Positions 32,251-44,870 are shown, numbered from the stretch's first letter. The stretch is DNA of 64,000 nt from Ophiura sarsii (GCA_035610835.1 CM069458.1:29351449-29415448), one strand, 5' to 3'. Made by a program: numbers and translations. Notes: generated by a model not told the origin, from the sequence alone.

Positions 32251-32507
32251 CGGTACTGATCCCATGTAATTCACCCTAGGTACTGGGAACATGTGGGGAT
32301 TGCGTTGGCCCAATCTTGTAACAGATACTCATTGCCCTTTGGAATAGATGTACCGAACCGTACATGTATACATAGTAGAGAAAAAGAAACATAGTAATTG
32401 GCTCCAGGTGCACTATTTCGTGCCAAACCGATATTGAAACTTAACCCGCCGATAACTATAAACTGTAACCAGTAATGGGAACTAACACATTGAACATACG
32501 CTATTAA

Positions 32508-32866
32508 AGGTAGATGACCCGATCACATTTCCGATTTTCAACTTGAAGTTTTCTATTCTACATGAAAGGTCATCCTTAAAAACGTTGTGTCCCAAAATTT
32601 GAGATGCATAGCTATTATGGTTCTTATTTTAGACGCACACGATGCTGTGAACTGTACCCATTGAGTAAGTACACAAACTATATCGGTGGTATACCACCAT
32701 TCGCGGTAATTCAACGCTATTTCGTCAATTTCTCTGTCATTATACCGAATTAGGCCGTCAAATTTCAGTATGATGATGAGAAAAATACGAGCTTTCATAT
32801 GATATGAAAATCTCCGTATGTTTGAAATAATTCTGTGTTACGAAAATGTGATCGGGTCATCTACCT
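32508..32866. mobile_element. 359 bp MITE with TTAA target duplication, intact
   Basis: The termini AGGTAGATGACCCGATCACA and inverse are flanked by TTAA (32504-32507 and 32867-32870). It is the uninterrupted relative of 9399-9960. No coding capacity. Confidence 0.92.
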
Positions 32867-32870
32867 TTAA

Positions 32871-33683
32871 ATTAACCGCGATGTGAATCTGGTGGACGAA
32901 CTGACCTGAATCGCCTACTCATCGAACCGACTCGCATCATTCATGGTTACCTAACACGAAGAAAGCAAATATATTCTAAATCACAACGATCGTTCAACCC
33001 GATATTGATTTATAATTTGTTCAATACCCGTCGTATATGCCTATCATTTCTATACAATTATATTTAGCTGTATCGTAAATGAAAATTTCAGATCAATTTC
33101 CAAACAAGACCTGCAAGGCCCTACATGGCCACATTCCAACAATAGGATTATTATGCATAATACAGTCCAATCAATATGCCAGTTCGCTTTTTGATTCATC
33201 GTAAAATAAATATAACGCCATAACATGCCAGCTCATCCTGTTTTCTATTAACTATTGATTTCATTTTCCAATATTCTGAACCAACGTTTTGACTGATATT
33301 GATTACCTTCCTAATCTGGTGATTGATTTTCACCTATACAACTCATAATGGATTATCCTATCTGGATAATGACTTTCACACCTATTATAGAATATTGATA
33401 TCCCCTTTATGTGTGTCAATAACTTGGATATATGCTGTATTATTATATTATTATTATTTGCAGACTATTTTATAATTAGATGTTCTCGCGTCTTTAATAA
33501 GATTACCACCGCCCTATGTGGTTGGTGTGCATGAAACTGCCAGTAACTCTGTATAAATAATTCTTAATTTACTGCTTGTTTTCTACACATCAAACCTCCC
33601 ATAAATTGAATAAACATGTTCAAAGTCTAGAACATTCAATACCGCGTGTCATTTTAATCCAAAACGGCATAAAGCACATATTA
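32871..33683. other. AT-rich spacer, no gene recognised
   Basis: ATT-rich simple sequence near 33440-33470; nothing else supported. Confidence 0.4.
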
Positions 33684-33691
33684 TATGGCCT

Positions 33692-33931
33692 CAGCGTTCG
33701 CGTTAAGTGGTTGCCCGGTTGCCCGGGACACCCAAAATTAGCACCGGGCAACCAACATGTACTTATTTGGTTGCCCGGCGGGCAACCAATTTTTTTACAA
33801 GAAGTGAAACACTTAACACATGCATTTAAATATTTTACAGAACGGGCAACCAAAAAATCTGCCGGGCAACCATAATTTCCTGCTTGGTTGCCCGGCGGGC
33901 AACCAGATCTTTTTCCTTAATTCGGACGCTG
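33692..33931. mobile_element. 240 bp hAT-like MITE rich in GGTTGCCCGG
   Basis: The ends CAGCGTTCGCGTTAAG and the inverse of TTAATTCGGACGCTG are flanked by a perfect 8 bp duplication TATGGCCT (33684-33691 and 33932-33939). The interior has repeated GGTTGCCCGGCGGGCAACC palindromes. The 8 bp duplication and CAG..CTG ends fit hAT. Confidence 0.88.
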
Positions 33932-33939
33932 TATGGCCT

Positions 33940-36130
33940 ACACAACTTTCGGCAGATAATTAGTTGACACATTTTAATAAGATCAGATAAGATATACTTT
34001 CCAGCCTGGATATTTGTAAATTTAAATGTCGGATATGGGGCCAGCATTTAATCGACTATCAATCGGGCGCATTCCCCCTTAGAATGATCATTGATATAAG
34101 ACATAGACAAAATATAGTCGAATTTCGAGTTTAGAAATTCAATGTTGTATGACTAACAGCACAGATCAACCACTGCCTAGTAAGCATCTTGAGTTTTCAG
34201 CAATTACCAAATGGCCGCCAAAATGCCAACAAAAAGCATGAAATAAACATATGATGAATTTTAGATCCTGTTGGATGTAAATAACGCAGTCATTTATGTA
34301 TTATACCCCTAGACACTCATATCCAGAACTTTGCTTTGTTAACACATCTAAATCCAAGATAGCCGCCAAATTGGTAAAAAATCATATATTGGCGTATATT
34401 ACCCAGCATGTATGATCAAATATGTTTTTAACAATGGGGTGTTAGATCAAAAACTCATATCTAGTTTGTTGTTGTTGTTGTTGCATTATTAACATACTCA
34501 ATTTTAGAATACTCAGATGACCAAGTTCCGTAACATTAACAACTTGTAAAAGTTATGAAATTAACATTGAAGTTGCTGTGCCTATATAGCATTGGAAGTT
34601 TCTTACCCCACATTTGGGTAACGCTTATCCTCCGGTTTCCATGAAACTAAGAATGGTTATTTTCATCATCACAGCAAACAAGAGATACCATACCGGTCGA
34701 TGATCACATAACACAATCCGCCAGACATCATTAAGGCTCAAATTGTAATCGCCCAATTGTATACACTCAAGAGATATGTGTAATAACGCTCTCAATGATC
34801 TGAAAGGATACATTCGTTGCCGTAGCAGTAAGTGAAGCAACAACATGATGATTAGAATATATACATGTATGAAATGATCCAAATATCATCTTGCGTACAC
34901 CGCCCCGGGGAAGGGGTACCTCTGATATAACTGTATATATCATCTTCCACCACTGTGCAGAAACCTCTGTTTTAGCACAATCGCACAAGTGTTGAAGTGC
35001 ATTCAGGCTGGTGCCGACAAACTCCATTGGCATATAAAAATGTATTTGTACAAAAGTTGGTAGGATGTACCGCCAATCTCCGTTCCAAATTTGAATTAAA
35101 GTGAAAAGCCGCTGTGTGCCACAATAGTAAACAATGAAATGGCTATCCGGAATCATCTGGTCGATATCGTATACGAGTAAAAGGAACCTCGAGAATGGGC
35201 CTCATTGTGAACACTGTATTACAGTATATGGTCACCACTGGTGCGACCCCTGTTGCCTTAATCCACCGCAGCGACGCGCAGTGGCTAAAGCTACGCTGTA
35301 GCCTATAGAGTGAATCATTTATCACCGCATCATAGATGGCGTATAATTGTATCTTTCAGGCATCTGCAACTGGTGCGGTATATAAGCCGCCACTATGACC
35401 CAATCCGTTTACAGTAATCCGAAACCGGTGATACCATTGTATGAAATCATGCCTCAACATGATGCAAATGATGCAATAATACATTCCACCGCAAGTGGTG
35501 GCTCAGGGAAGCGTCGTCATGTCTTTACTTCCCATTTAATGATACTTGGACTTTATGCATGGAGCAAGCTCGGTGCGGTTGAAAGGTCTCCCCGCATGCC
35601 CATGCTGGAGAAGAAACACTCCGAAAAGTCCACGCATACCACATCACATTCAGAACGATGGAGTCTATACTGCTAGGTCAAATCGCATGTCCTGAAAGAT
35701 GAAAAGAAGAAAACCAGCAGAAGCAAATCGGGAACATTGATATCCTTAACAGTATGTTTTCCCTTACATTAATGCCTTGTTTATATACATGTAGCCAAAT
35801 GAGAATGTAGCCAAATGAGAATTTATCACCCGAGGATGAGTAAATTAATAGCATGATCTATAATTATTATATCCAAATATATAATATACTACCCAACTAA
35901 TGATCGAGCCCCAAACCAACATTTTAATCAAAAATGTATTAAAGAACCACATTTATATAGCAACGAAAATGACCATTTATCTTTTTTATTACAGAAAGTG
36001 ACTAGAAATGTGACTGTGAGTAAACCTAAATAGCGCCATGCATGAAGTAACAGACACCCCAATGGCAACCCCACATAGACCCATGGTCGTTTGGCTCCAC
36101 GGAACCAAATGAAAAACCAAACATGCATTG
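33940..36130. other. No recognisable gene; weak open frames
   Basis: A minus-strand frame of 129 codons (34767-35156) and neighbours at 35143-35325 and 34625-34882 hint at a decayed coding region running from 35325 to 34625 with frame changes. I recognise no domain. It lies inside the possible 6.9 kb element, so it may be a transposon remnant. Confidence 0.35.
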
Positions 36131-36363
36131 AAACCATTTATTGACGTCGCCAACCTGAAATAATATACCATGGAAGTATACCAACAAATATTACCGCCCA
36201 TGACTGCCTTTGCGCTACAAATACTAAAACCCATTGGTGATAACATGAATGAAAACCCATTTATTGACGTCGCGTCGCCAACCTGTAATATACCAAACCA
36301 ACAAATATTACCGCCCAACAATATTGAGCCTTTGCGCACAAATACTAGAACCCATTGGTGATA
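36131..36363 (+). repeat. ~122 bp tandem duplication
   Basis: Two diverged copies, 36131-36242 and 36255-36363, start CCATTTATTGACGTCGC, share CCAACAAATATTACCGCCCA and end CCCATTGGTGATA. Confidence 0.8.
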
Positions 36364-37184
36364 GAAACTGTAATATTTTACTAAATAATGTTGACGAAAT
36401 AGTTAAAGTGGTTAACCTTACTAAAGTGGGAGACCGATAACCTACCGTATTACGAAACCCCAATTAACCGAACCGTGCAACCGATTGATCCCACCAGACC
36501 ATCAACCATTCATAATAAACTAGATGCAGAGATTATAAAAGCTGAAGGTGTGTGTAGCCTGAGGAAGTTAATCGATAATGACCAAAACACTAAACACAAC
36601 CAAATCCCCCAATCACCGTGCGTGTACAGACAGAAAACCTCAATGATCTATGCTGAATCAAGATCAATATTTACCAAATCAACACCCTCCTATCAATTGA
36701 CCTATAATTAACACTGAGAGTTTGCGTGTGTATTGTGTTTATTCACGTACACGGAACGTAACAATAACTAAACTGATATCAATAATATACTGTACAATAC
36801 CACGACACTTATAAAACTCTATTGTACATTTCACGGACATAAATTATGCTAATGAGCTCATTAAATGACGTCACTCGCATCATCGGGTTTCCCCGATGAT
36901 TGAAATACGTTGATTGAAATTCTAGGTCGAGTAAAATGATGTTTTTATTTGTTGTCTGTGAGCTTTTCTGATTTTTTTCCCGTATTGGAGTATTTTTTTA
37001 TTGAAAATAGACAGTTCAAATTAAACGTTGGTTCCAAGTTCAACTGACAGCACATGTATTAAAGGCGACAGCAACGGCAATATGCAAGCAACATTTGAGA
37101 AAAAACGATGCCCGACTTTGCAAGAAAGTGTACGGGGAAGTGTACGGGTGAACATGGCAAACCAAAACAACCTAGTAAATAATC
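36364..37184. other. no gene recognised
   Basis: Spacer before the tRNA-like locus. No supported features. Confidence 0.35.
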
Positions 37185-37201
37185 ACCTCCGTGGCGCAAT
37201 T

Positions 37202-37241
<40 letters not shown>

Positions 37242-37258
37242 GAGTCCAGCCGGGAGCG
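37185..37258 (+). tRNA. tRNA-Asn (GTT), possibly a pseudogene
   Basis: The 74 nt sequence has the A box TGGCGCAATTGG, a perfect anticodon stem TTCGG/CCGAA around CTGTTAA (anticodon GTT), and a B box GGTTCGAGTCC. A T run TTTTT at 37266-37270 could end transcription. There are mismatches in the acceptor stem (first pair A-C, third C-A) and one in the T stem (GGTGG against CCAGC), so it may be a degenerate copy. A lone locus like this can also be a SINE head, but no body or tail follows. Confidence 0.8.
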
Positions 37259-37270
37259 TTGTTACTTTTT

Positions 37271-37979
37271 GCATTTAATGCAGATCGACAAATCACAGTA
37301 AAAATATAATATTGACAAAATCACAGACCACTTACACAAAAATCGCATCTGCGCTTGCTCCTGTCGTGATCGAAATCCACCACACAAGCAATGGGCGAGT
37401 TTTATAAGTGCACGAGATGGTTATAAAGTTGTTGTCCAGAGTGATATGACCCGGGAATATGACCCGCATTCAAAACCAAAATTCCTAGTATACATGTATA
37501 AATAGTAAACATCCAAGGATGGTATTCTCGTGTGAACCATATCAATCAATATTACACAATATTAATACAAACAGATACCCGAACCAGCAATTATTATGCC
37601 GGCCCTAAGCACCAATATTACAATACAAGTAATACATAAAACATTATGTTCTCACCGTTGACTGAAATTGACCAGCTGTTCCGCCACATTCAGACCTATA
37701 ATACTATTAGACTTTCACCCTGTCGTTGAGTTACCGAATAGACCGCCCTGCTTGTCGAAACACTCGCCGTAGCTATTAACTAGGTCTAAGATTGACCGTC
37801 CAATAATGCCGCCGACTGCAGACAACACGGTCGTAAATTATGCCCATTTTGCTAATCACTTATCGCAGCAAAATATAGTTTACGACGGGGTTTACGATAC
37901 ATCGACAATAGAGTTAAAAAGTCAGAAAACTGCGAGCCCTTAACCCAATATGCCCGCCAATATGTTGAAATTAGCTGGA
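37271..37979. other. no gene recognised
   Basis: Spacer between the tRNA-like locus and the right block of the dispersed repeat. Confidence 0.35.
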
Positions 37980-38245
37980 AGAAAATTTCTGATTTAACTG
38001 AACTATCAGAACACGTCCTCTCGCATGCCTTAGCAATTAGCATGAACGTAATGATACCAAAGGGACGCCACGAGAAAGCCCGCGAGGTATGAAAGGGAAT
38101 GAGTGGTCCGAGACGAACCAATCACGCATGCGTGAAACGCGTAACAAAGGGCCAACCGGAAACAGACCGGGACAAACTACGTTTCAAGGGCGGGCGGTAA
38201 ATTAAAATTTGCTCAATTGCATCTCGGAAATTTTTGATTATGTGT
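37980..38245 (+). repeat. Right block of a possible 6.9 kb element
   Basis: Matches 23249-23500 (CTCTCGCATGC, ATGATACCAAAGGG, CACGCATGCGTGAAACGCGT, TAAATTAAAATTTGCTC). With 31345-31790 it would bound an element of about 6.9 kb. Confidence 0.75.
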
Positions 38246-39540
38246 GAGGATCCATTGGTTTTCGGAGACACTGTCAACCGACACATTCACTACACAGAAG
38301 TTATGTAGGACATTATCAGATTATTCAACGACGCCGGTCATGTAATGTATGTCTATTGAGCATTATCGCGCCATAGGATAAGGCAAAGTTTAAAAAAAAA
38401 TGTTTAGCGTCCGGAATTTTTCAACAACAAAAAAGGAAGAAGGATGCCCTTTTAAAAAAAAAAAACCCCTTTTTAGTGCAAAATCGCCCTTTTTAGCGCA
38501 AACTTTGTGAACCTGAAAGAGAAAGAGGCCTCTTTAAATCTGTTTTGTTTCATGTTTCTGAGGGGTTGGCCACCACAAAACTTGTTTAAAATGCTTATAA
38601 GAAAGAAGCAAAGCTATTACAAACATCTCAAACTCTGAAACACTTGAAGAAAAATGTTAAGACTGAAATTAAAAATAAAATAAAATAAAATTGAAGCGGA
38701 CCCTAAACAAAAGCGGGAAGGGGTCGACGCTAAACACGTTTATTTTTTGATTTTGCCTGATCGACATGAACCGGGGAACACCATGATGCCCCATGATGAA
38801 CACTCACCGTATTTGTATTTTTGTTAATACTATGACTAAAAAGGCATGTAATGCCTTGAATGAATTCGTCGGTTGAAAATCATTGTAATCCGCGTTGTCC
38901 AGTTAACCGGTATCGCGTCCAGAAACCGGGTGGCGAAAAACCGGGTTTTGAGTAGACACTAACTGGACAAAACCCGGGTTTTGCGCAGCAACGCACTACA
39001 GTGCCACTCAACTTGCCGATCTGAAGCTGGTGTCCCATTGTTGATAGCGCTGTTTGTATCGTCTGCCATAGCAATCCTACAGCTTACGGGTAAGCCCCGT
39101 AAGGGTTATCTATGTCGCCTGCTGTAGGTATTCGAATAATTGAAGTTTGAGGGAATTGTTCGGAGAATTCCCCATGGGGGCCGTTTTGAGTTTATGATAC
39201 CGCGTATATACACCATGCGCTCCCCATAAACGATACATGCAAAGTAGTAGGGGTCAAACAATCGGCTCTAACTTGAGTTATCCCATACGTCCATGACATT
39301 TACAGAGAGTGCTGGGAAAAGCTGTTTTCGAACCGTTGGTGCGATTTGGTGTGTATTTTTGACCATTTATTGAAAAGCAATCACTTTATTTCATTTTGCC
39401 TGTTGCCATCACATACACTATATGAAAAATCAGGGGGGATGATCACATTGACTACCCCCACCCCAGGTTAAAAAAGGCGAGGGGAGGGATATCCCCCTAT
39501 CGGGATTTCCGCGTCCGCTAGGGACTCCCTTTTTCCCCTG
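38246..39540. other. no gene recognised
   Basis: Contains the repeat block 38340-38408 shared with 30175-30245 and an ACCGGGTTTT/AACCCGGGTTTT cluster near 38920-38990. No coding signal. Confidence 0.4.
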
Positions 39541-39544
39541 CCTC

Positions 39545-39810
39545 TCATGTCTTATTACAATAGTTGTACGAATTACATGGACTCGATCGACTCCCGCACT
39601 TAGACCCCCTCTTCAACATTGTACGAATTACACAGAGAATTCCTCTTCTCTTCAACAATAGCTGTACGAATTACAGGACAGAGAACCCCTTCTCTAACAA
39701 TAGGCGAATTACAGGGACTCCCTCTTATTTTTACAATGAATGAGAAGGGATTCTTATTACAATGAGTTGTACGAATAATACAGAGACTCCCCTATTTTTT
39801 ACAACAGTTA
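39545..39810 (+). repeat. Degenerate ~50 bp tandem repeat
   Basis: Five or so diverged copies of a unit with TTACAATAGTTGTACGAATTAC followed by a GACTCCCTCTT-like segment; units are written here by landmark only. Confidence 0.65.
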
Positions 39811-41500
39811 TACTAACCCTAATCCCCTGAGTGCTAAGAAAATGCTAATCCCAAGTCCCTCTCCAAACGCATGCGCCGTCGGTTTTCGATGCACAGTCAA
39901 CTGAGCCTATATAGTGAGTAGGGGTGGTGGGGGGGGGGGGGGGGGGGGGTAAATCATCCAACAAGCAGGCAAGTGCCCCTCCCAGGCAACACCCATTTGA
40001 ATGTTGCAAATATGTTGGACTCTGAGGATATTTAACCCCAGAAATATACCCATTCCTCCCACTCCAATATTGACAATTGACCGTAAACATCGAAAATTCG
40101 GGGGTTTAACTCCGTAGAACGTCATCAAGGGTCGCATTATGACGCGTCTGCGCGTCCTAGACCTCTCACTTTCGAATAGTGACGCGTCAGATTTCAAATT
40201 GGAAAGCCTTGCGGGTCCCGATCAAAATTGAAGGGACCCCTCACATTTGACGATGTATGGAAATGGAAACCTTAAGAAATTCTGTAAATTACATATCCAT
40301 CCTTTGCTCACAATATAAATTCAATAAAACTGTCCTCATCATCGATCATACCCGTCGACCCCTAACTAACCAAACCATAAGTCATCGACTCATAGTGTGG
40401 CCTCTAATTTTCCTAAATCAGTTTCGTCCATTTTCAAATACCCATACTTCGGGACCTCTCATTTTCTTGAGGGACCCCTTAAATTTGTTTTTTGAAGTCC
40501 TACGGGGTCCCGAAAAATTTCATGGGACCTCTCACATTTTTGATCCAGTGCTATCCCTGAACGTCATGTTTCCATTTCCAGGACACTTGACTTATAAATG
40601 ATCCAAATTGACTAATAAAAAGTCAGAACTGACTAATTTGAACCCTTTATTGGTCAATTTTGACCCTGTGGACCAATTATGACCTTATTATATGAGGGTC
40701 AACTATGCACCAATACTCGTAAGTGTGTGTTATTCAACACGTTTTTTTGCGACAATCAACCAAAAGGTCCATTTTATAACGTATTTTATGTATTAAAATT
40801 CGTGCTTTAATTGGCAGGGAATAGCGCATGGTGAGGAAAAGAAACCGCTGACGACGATTTTGTGCCAGCTAAACCTTAGCTCATAACTAATACATCACTT
40901 ACATCATACGATAGAAAATGCGTTCAATCAAATGAAGGATGGTTGATTGAGCGCGCCGTCGACATTGGGTTAAGAGATTGTTGTAGAGTCGCACACAATC
41001 ATACCGCTTGCATGTAAACATACGTAGAACAATTACAGACTGCGCTAATATCCAACTTGTTTAGATTCAAATAGTCGCCGCGCGCTGTTCAATTTTCGTT
41101 AGAATCCTCACCATGACCGCTTCCCTTTAAATGTATAAATCACGCAATGGTGTAGGGGGTGTATGCAAGTATGTACAGTTTGTAAAGTTCTCAACAAAAG
41201 TTTGTCATACACTTTGTTTATGTCCCACAGAGTAACTTCCAATTATTTGTTGACCAAGCAGGCTAGATAGACATTTGGATGGATCTTGCAGGCACATAAT
41301 GTGAATTTCTGGTACCAAACTTGCCTTGCCACCAAGCGGCATTGATAAGCCATGATTAGCACAATTTAATTAAAATCCGTGCCGTTACCAAATTCACATT
41401 TTCAACAAACTACGCGAGGAGAAAAGACCACATGTTACCTGTTCACAATCAAATAGCCCGCTCGCTCAGGTACGAACCAACGCAGTTGTACTGTGTGATC
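39811..41500. other. G run and spacer, no gene recognised
   Basis: A 21 nt G run lies at 39929-39949. Near 40200-40560 a GGGACCCCTCACATTT phrase recurs three or four times in diverged form. No gene seen. Confidence 0.4.
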
Positions 41501-41504
41501 AATA

Positions 41505-42524
41505 GGGGAGGTTGGGGCAACTGGCCCGGTTAAGCATATTTCATGATATATAAGATTAAAGCTCGTGTAAATATTTATGGAATTGCTATGAAAATATCAC
41601 CCATGTAACTGTTTACATATATAATATAATCAATGTTAAAAAAGATCTAAAGAAAAGGCCAATTACCACTAACTGAAAACATTACCTGGCACGGACCAGT
41701 TACCCCATCATTGGGGCAACTGGACCTATATGTTCCAACGGTTAGAATACACAGAAATCAGTGAGTGACAACACGGAAACTAGGCAGTATTTTCTTTACA
41801 AACACATTTCCATGTTATTTAATATGTAAAAAGGGTACATGTCTCATGAAACCCATGTTTTATACAGTTTTCGTGGTTTACGTGTAAAAAGCAGTAGGGC
41901 CTATACTAATGGTCAATGGTGTGCAAAGCAAGCGAAATTTTCGACTGCACATTTATTAGATAAAACAGTATGAACCTAGTTAAATGGTTACATGGTTGTG
42001 ATATTCAGATGCCCCATACATTTGTTTATATACCCCTTTCTTTAATAATTTTATTTACTTCATATAATCATTATTTAGTACTTATAATAAACCATCTTGA
42101 TATTTAGCCAGCTTTTCATGTTACAGGGGAAGTTAGTCAATATGACAATGATGACCCAACGGTTAATATACACAAAAAGCAGTGGATAAAAGAAATAAAT
42201 CATGATATTTCGTCATTGCAAATACCTTTACAGACACCATTCAAAATATAATAAAGATGTAATTCATAATACCGAGGTTTTGAACCATTCTAAAGCAATT
42301 TCATGTCATATTGTAATCCTTCAATAGCAGAAATAGGGGTATTTAGACCCAAAATGTCTACGAACTAGAAAGAATGTGAATTATTTCATAATCTATTCAC
42401 ATTTCAATACTGAGTCATGTTTTATTGAAACTAACAACTAATTTTCAACGTGAATTTTACAATTTTGATTAAGTTTTGCAGGCGGGCCACTTGCCCCATA
42501 CCCCTTCGGACCACTTGCCCCAAC
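41505..42524. mobile_element. ~1 kb element with GGGGCAAnTGGnCC termini
   Basis: The left terminus contains TTGGGGCAACTGGCCCG (41512-41528). The right has CGGGCCACTTGCCCC (42483-42497) and CCACTTGCCCCAAC ending at 42524. Internal copies of the same phrase (41694-41730) and a CCAACGGTTA...ATACACA direct repeat (41737 and 42157) are seen. No transposase. Confidence 0.6.
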
Positions 42525-42611
42525 AAATTACTTCGCACTTTGTCGAGATGAAACATTATTCAAACACGCCTGTGACGTAATAAATTTTACGCCAAAATGT
42601 TTTAAAACATA

Positions 42612-42896
42612 CAGGCCCGTAAGAAGGGGGGGGGGCGATGGTGGCGATCGCCCCCCCTTTGAAAATCTTCCCCACAGATGAAAAAATTTCGCGCGCTACG
42701 CGCGCATTTGTCTTCCCAAAATGCAATATTCTTTGCTACAAGCTTGTTTAGAGCCAAAATGTACCTCGATTGTGCAAAAAATAGGTGCAAATTCGAAAAT
42801 TTTCGTGCGCTACGCGCGCAGATTTGACTCACAAAAATCTTCCGGTGATTATTTTTTGAAAACGCCCCCCTTTGAAAAAAGTGTCTTACGGCCCTG
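42612..42896. mobile_element. 285 bp MITE with 5 bp target duplication ACATA
   Basis: The ends CAGGCCCGTAAGA and CTTACGGCCCTG are flanked by ACATA (42607-42611 and 42897-42901). GCGCTACGCGCGCA occurs twice inside. It belongs to the same family as 14172-14500, and part of it resembles 560-680. Confidence 0.85.
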
Positions 42897-42901
42897 ACAT
42901 A

Positions 42902-43427
42902 CCACCATTTGTCATAATATACAATAACTCCGATACATTTCAGAAAAAAAGCAAAACTGCATCTCAGTCGGCGGCAGATATTTTCATCAATATTTTTCAA
43001 CTTTTCTGAATAAAATTGGTCACACTTCTTCTTCGATATGTATACGCTTGTCATCCCGCGCTAACCTCCGCCGACTTCCCCGCAGCACAGGGCATCTTCG
43101 AATGACAAGTCCCCGCCCATACCACGGTGGAAAACTTGTCATGTCTCGGCCCATCCCTGATCAAATGCCGGTCATACCCTGCCTACACTACTCCAAGTAC
43201 ATGACATTTCCCCGCCAGTCACATGCGAGAGAAAAGGCAATTTTCTTCACATCCAAGAAGCGGTGAGTTCCCGGCTATGAGATAGCTACCACCGACTTCC
43301 CCGACGGCATCCCCGCTCAGACTTCCCGGCTGAAATGATCGCTGTCGATGAGGCACAGCCGAACCGCGTACAAATTCCCAGCGGCCTGGGGTGTGTCTTC
43401 TGCACAAATCCCGCCATATTCCAATCC
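42902..43427. other. no gene recognised
   Basis: Contains repeated ACTTCCCCG phrases (43071, 43295, 43320). Open frames here have no recognisable domain. Confidence 0.35.
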
Positions 43428-43826
43428 GGGGGGGGGGGGGGGCACTAACATTGGAAAAGGGTATAGGTATGTGCCGCCCTGAACTCCCTTTTCACCTTCT
43501 TCTGCTAGTTCTTAAGACCACCCTTTTGAGCCTGCATCAGCTCTTAAGACCCGCATTTAGTTGAAAATTCAAAAATCGTGAACATTTTCATACCAAAGCT
43601 CCAATTGTTTGAAACATTTGCGTTCTAAAACCCAAATTTGCGTTCTTGCTAATCAAATTTGAAAATCAAACCAATTCTTAAGACCTACTTTTTTGAGAAA
43701 ATCAGTTTTTAAGACCCTATTTTTCGTCATAAAATCATCTCTCAGTTCAGTTCTGAAGCCCCCCTTTTTGAGACCCTGGACGGCATACCCTACCAAAACA
43801 AAGTTGAGTCCCCCCCCCCCCCCCCC
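43428..43826 (+). repeat. G-run-ended dispersed repeat, copy 2
   Basis: It starts with a 15 nt G run followed by CACTAACATTGGAAAAGGGT and ends CAAAGTTGAGT plus a 17 nt C run. It is the inverse of 25394-25778. TTCTTAAGACC recurs inside it several times. Confidence 0.8.
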
Positions 43827-43830
43827 ACCC

Positions 43831-44598
43831 GGGATTCCAACGAGTGCCCGTAGTTTCCCAGGAGCATAGACAGCACATTACTAAGTAGCGCATTAGTATC
43901 CAAAGAATGTTATGAATGGACTATCCACTTCCACATGCTCATGTTTAGCTGGTCTGAAGTAGAACTGTAATCGGTCGCTGGTGGCTCACTTTGCACTCGG
44001 GCTATGTTGAAGACTGAGCGGCACTGACATAATTATGTCACGGCATAGAGACGCGCAGGCGATAGCGACCAGACGGCGGTGGCCACGCGAAACCTAAATT
44101 TTGAATTCGTATTGGAATATAACACGCAATCGCGAATGTTAATCTTATCATTTTGAGAAATTCATCATAGGTTAGAGGAATATTTTCCAATCCAAAACCG
44201 TTGGAATTGGCTAACCAACTCCATTGTAAATGCTATTTAAAAAATAAAAAAATTCATCGTTAACCGGGCGATGGCTGTTAAAAATATTTCAAAATGGTGC
44301 ACTCCCGTTGCAATATTGGGTCGTCCGAGACGCATGGCCGCCATCGTCTGGTAGCGACCAATTTTTGTCGGATAACCATTTGTGCTGGTATTGAGAGACT
44401 GCTCGATCCATACTGTTACAAACAGAAAACAATCGCAGGGGATTGTTGGGTTTCGTGACCATATATAGAGGTAGTTTGACACCGCTCATGAACGTGTTAC
44501 CATGTCATTATGGCATGTTGGTTATATTGAAAGTAAAATAAGACAATAAGAGCATAAATTCCCGGAGAGAAAGGATTTGTAATACGAATAACACAACA
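43831..44598 (+). promoter_or_regulatory. Upstream region of the arylsulfatase gene
   Basis: CATATATAGAG at 44459-44469 is a possible TATA box about 130 bp before the start codon. The start context is ACAACAATGG. No other element is recognised; the promoter assignment is inference. Confidence 0.35.
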
Positions 44599-44870
44599 AT
44601 GGCAATGGTATATCAGATGGGAGATAAAAATGGTATACAACTACGCATACTTTTGTTTGTGGTACTTATTTGTAGCTATTTTCTAGCAGCCCATTCAGCT
44701 AATTCCAAGCCACCAAATATCATCTTACTGTATGCCGATGATCTCGGTTTTGGTGATCTACCATCCTATGGTCATCCCATTACACAAGCACCAGCGTTGG
44801 AAGAGATGGCAGCCAATGGTTTGAGATTTCTCGATTTCTATTCCGCTAATTCTGTCTGCACGCCGGCAAG
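44599..44870 (+). CDS. Arylsulfatase exon 1
   Basis: Codes for the signal peptide, the first metal-binding aspartates and the start of the sulfatase signature. It ends GCCGGCAAG|GTATGT inside the arginine codon of CTPAR (phase 2). Two in-frame ATGs open the exon; the first has the better leader length. Confidence 0.9.

Noticed and set aside
34625..35325. Chain of minus-strand open frames that might be a gene
   Set aside because: Three frames with stops between them and no domain I can name; composition does not prove coding. Recorded only as a weak hint.
35378..35400. TATATAAG promoter before a 93-codon frame
   Set aside because: The ATG is only about ten bases after the TATA-like sequence and the frame has no recognisable product.
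37059..37274. 71-codon minus-strand frame
   Set aside because: It includes the antisense translation of the tRNA-Asn-like locus, a well known type of spurious peptide.
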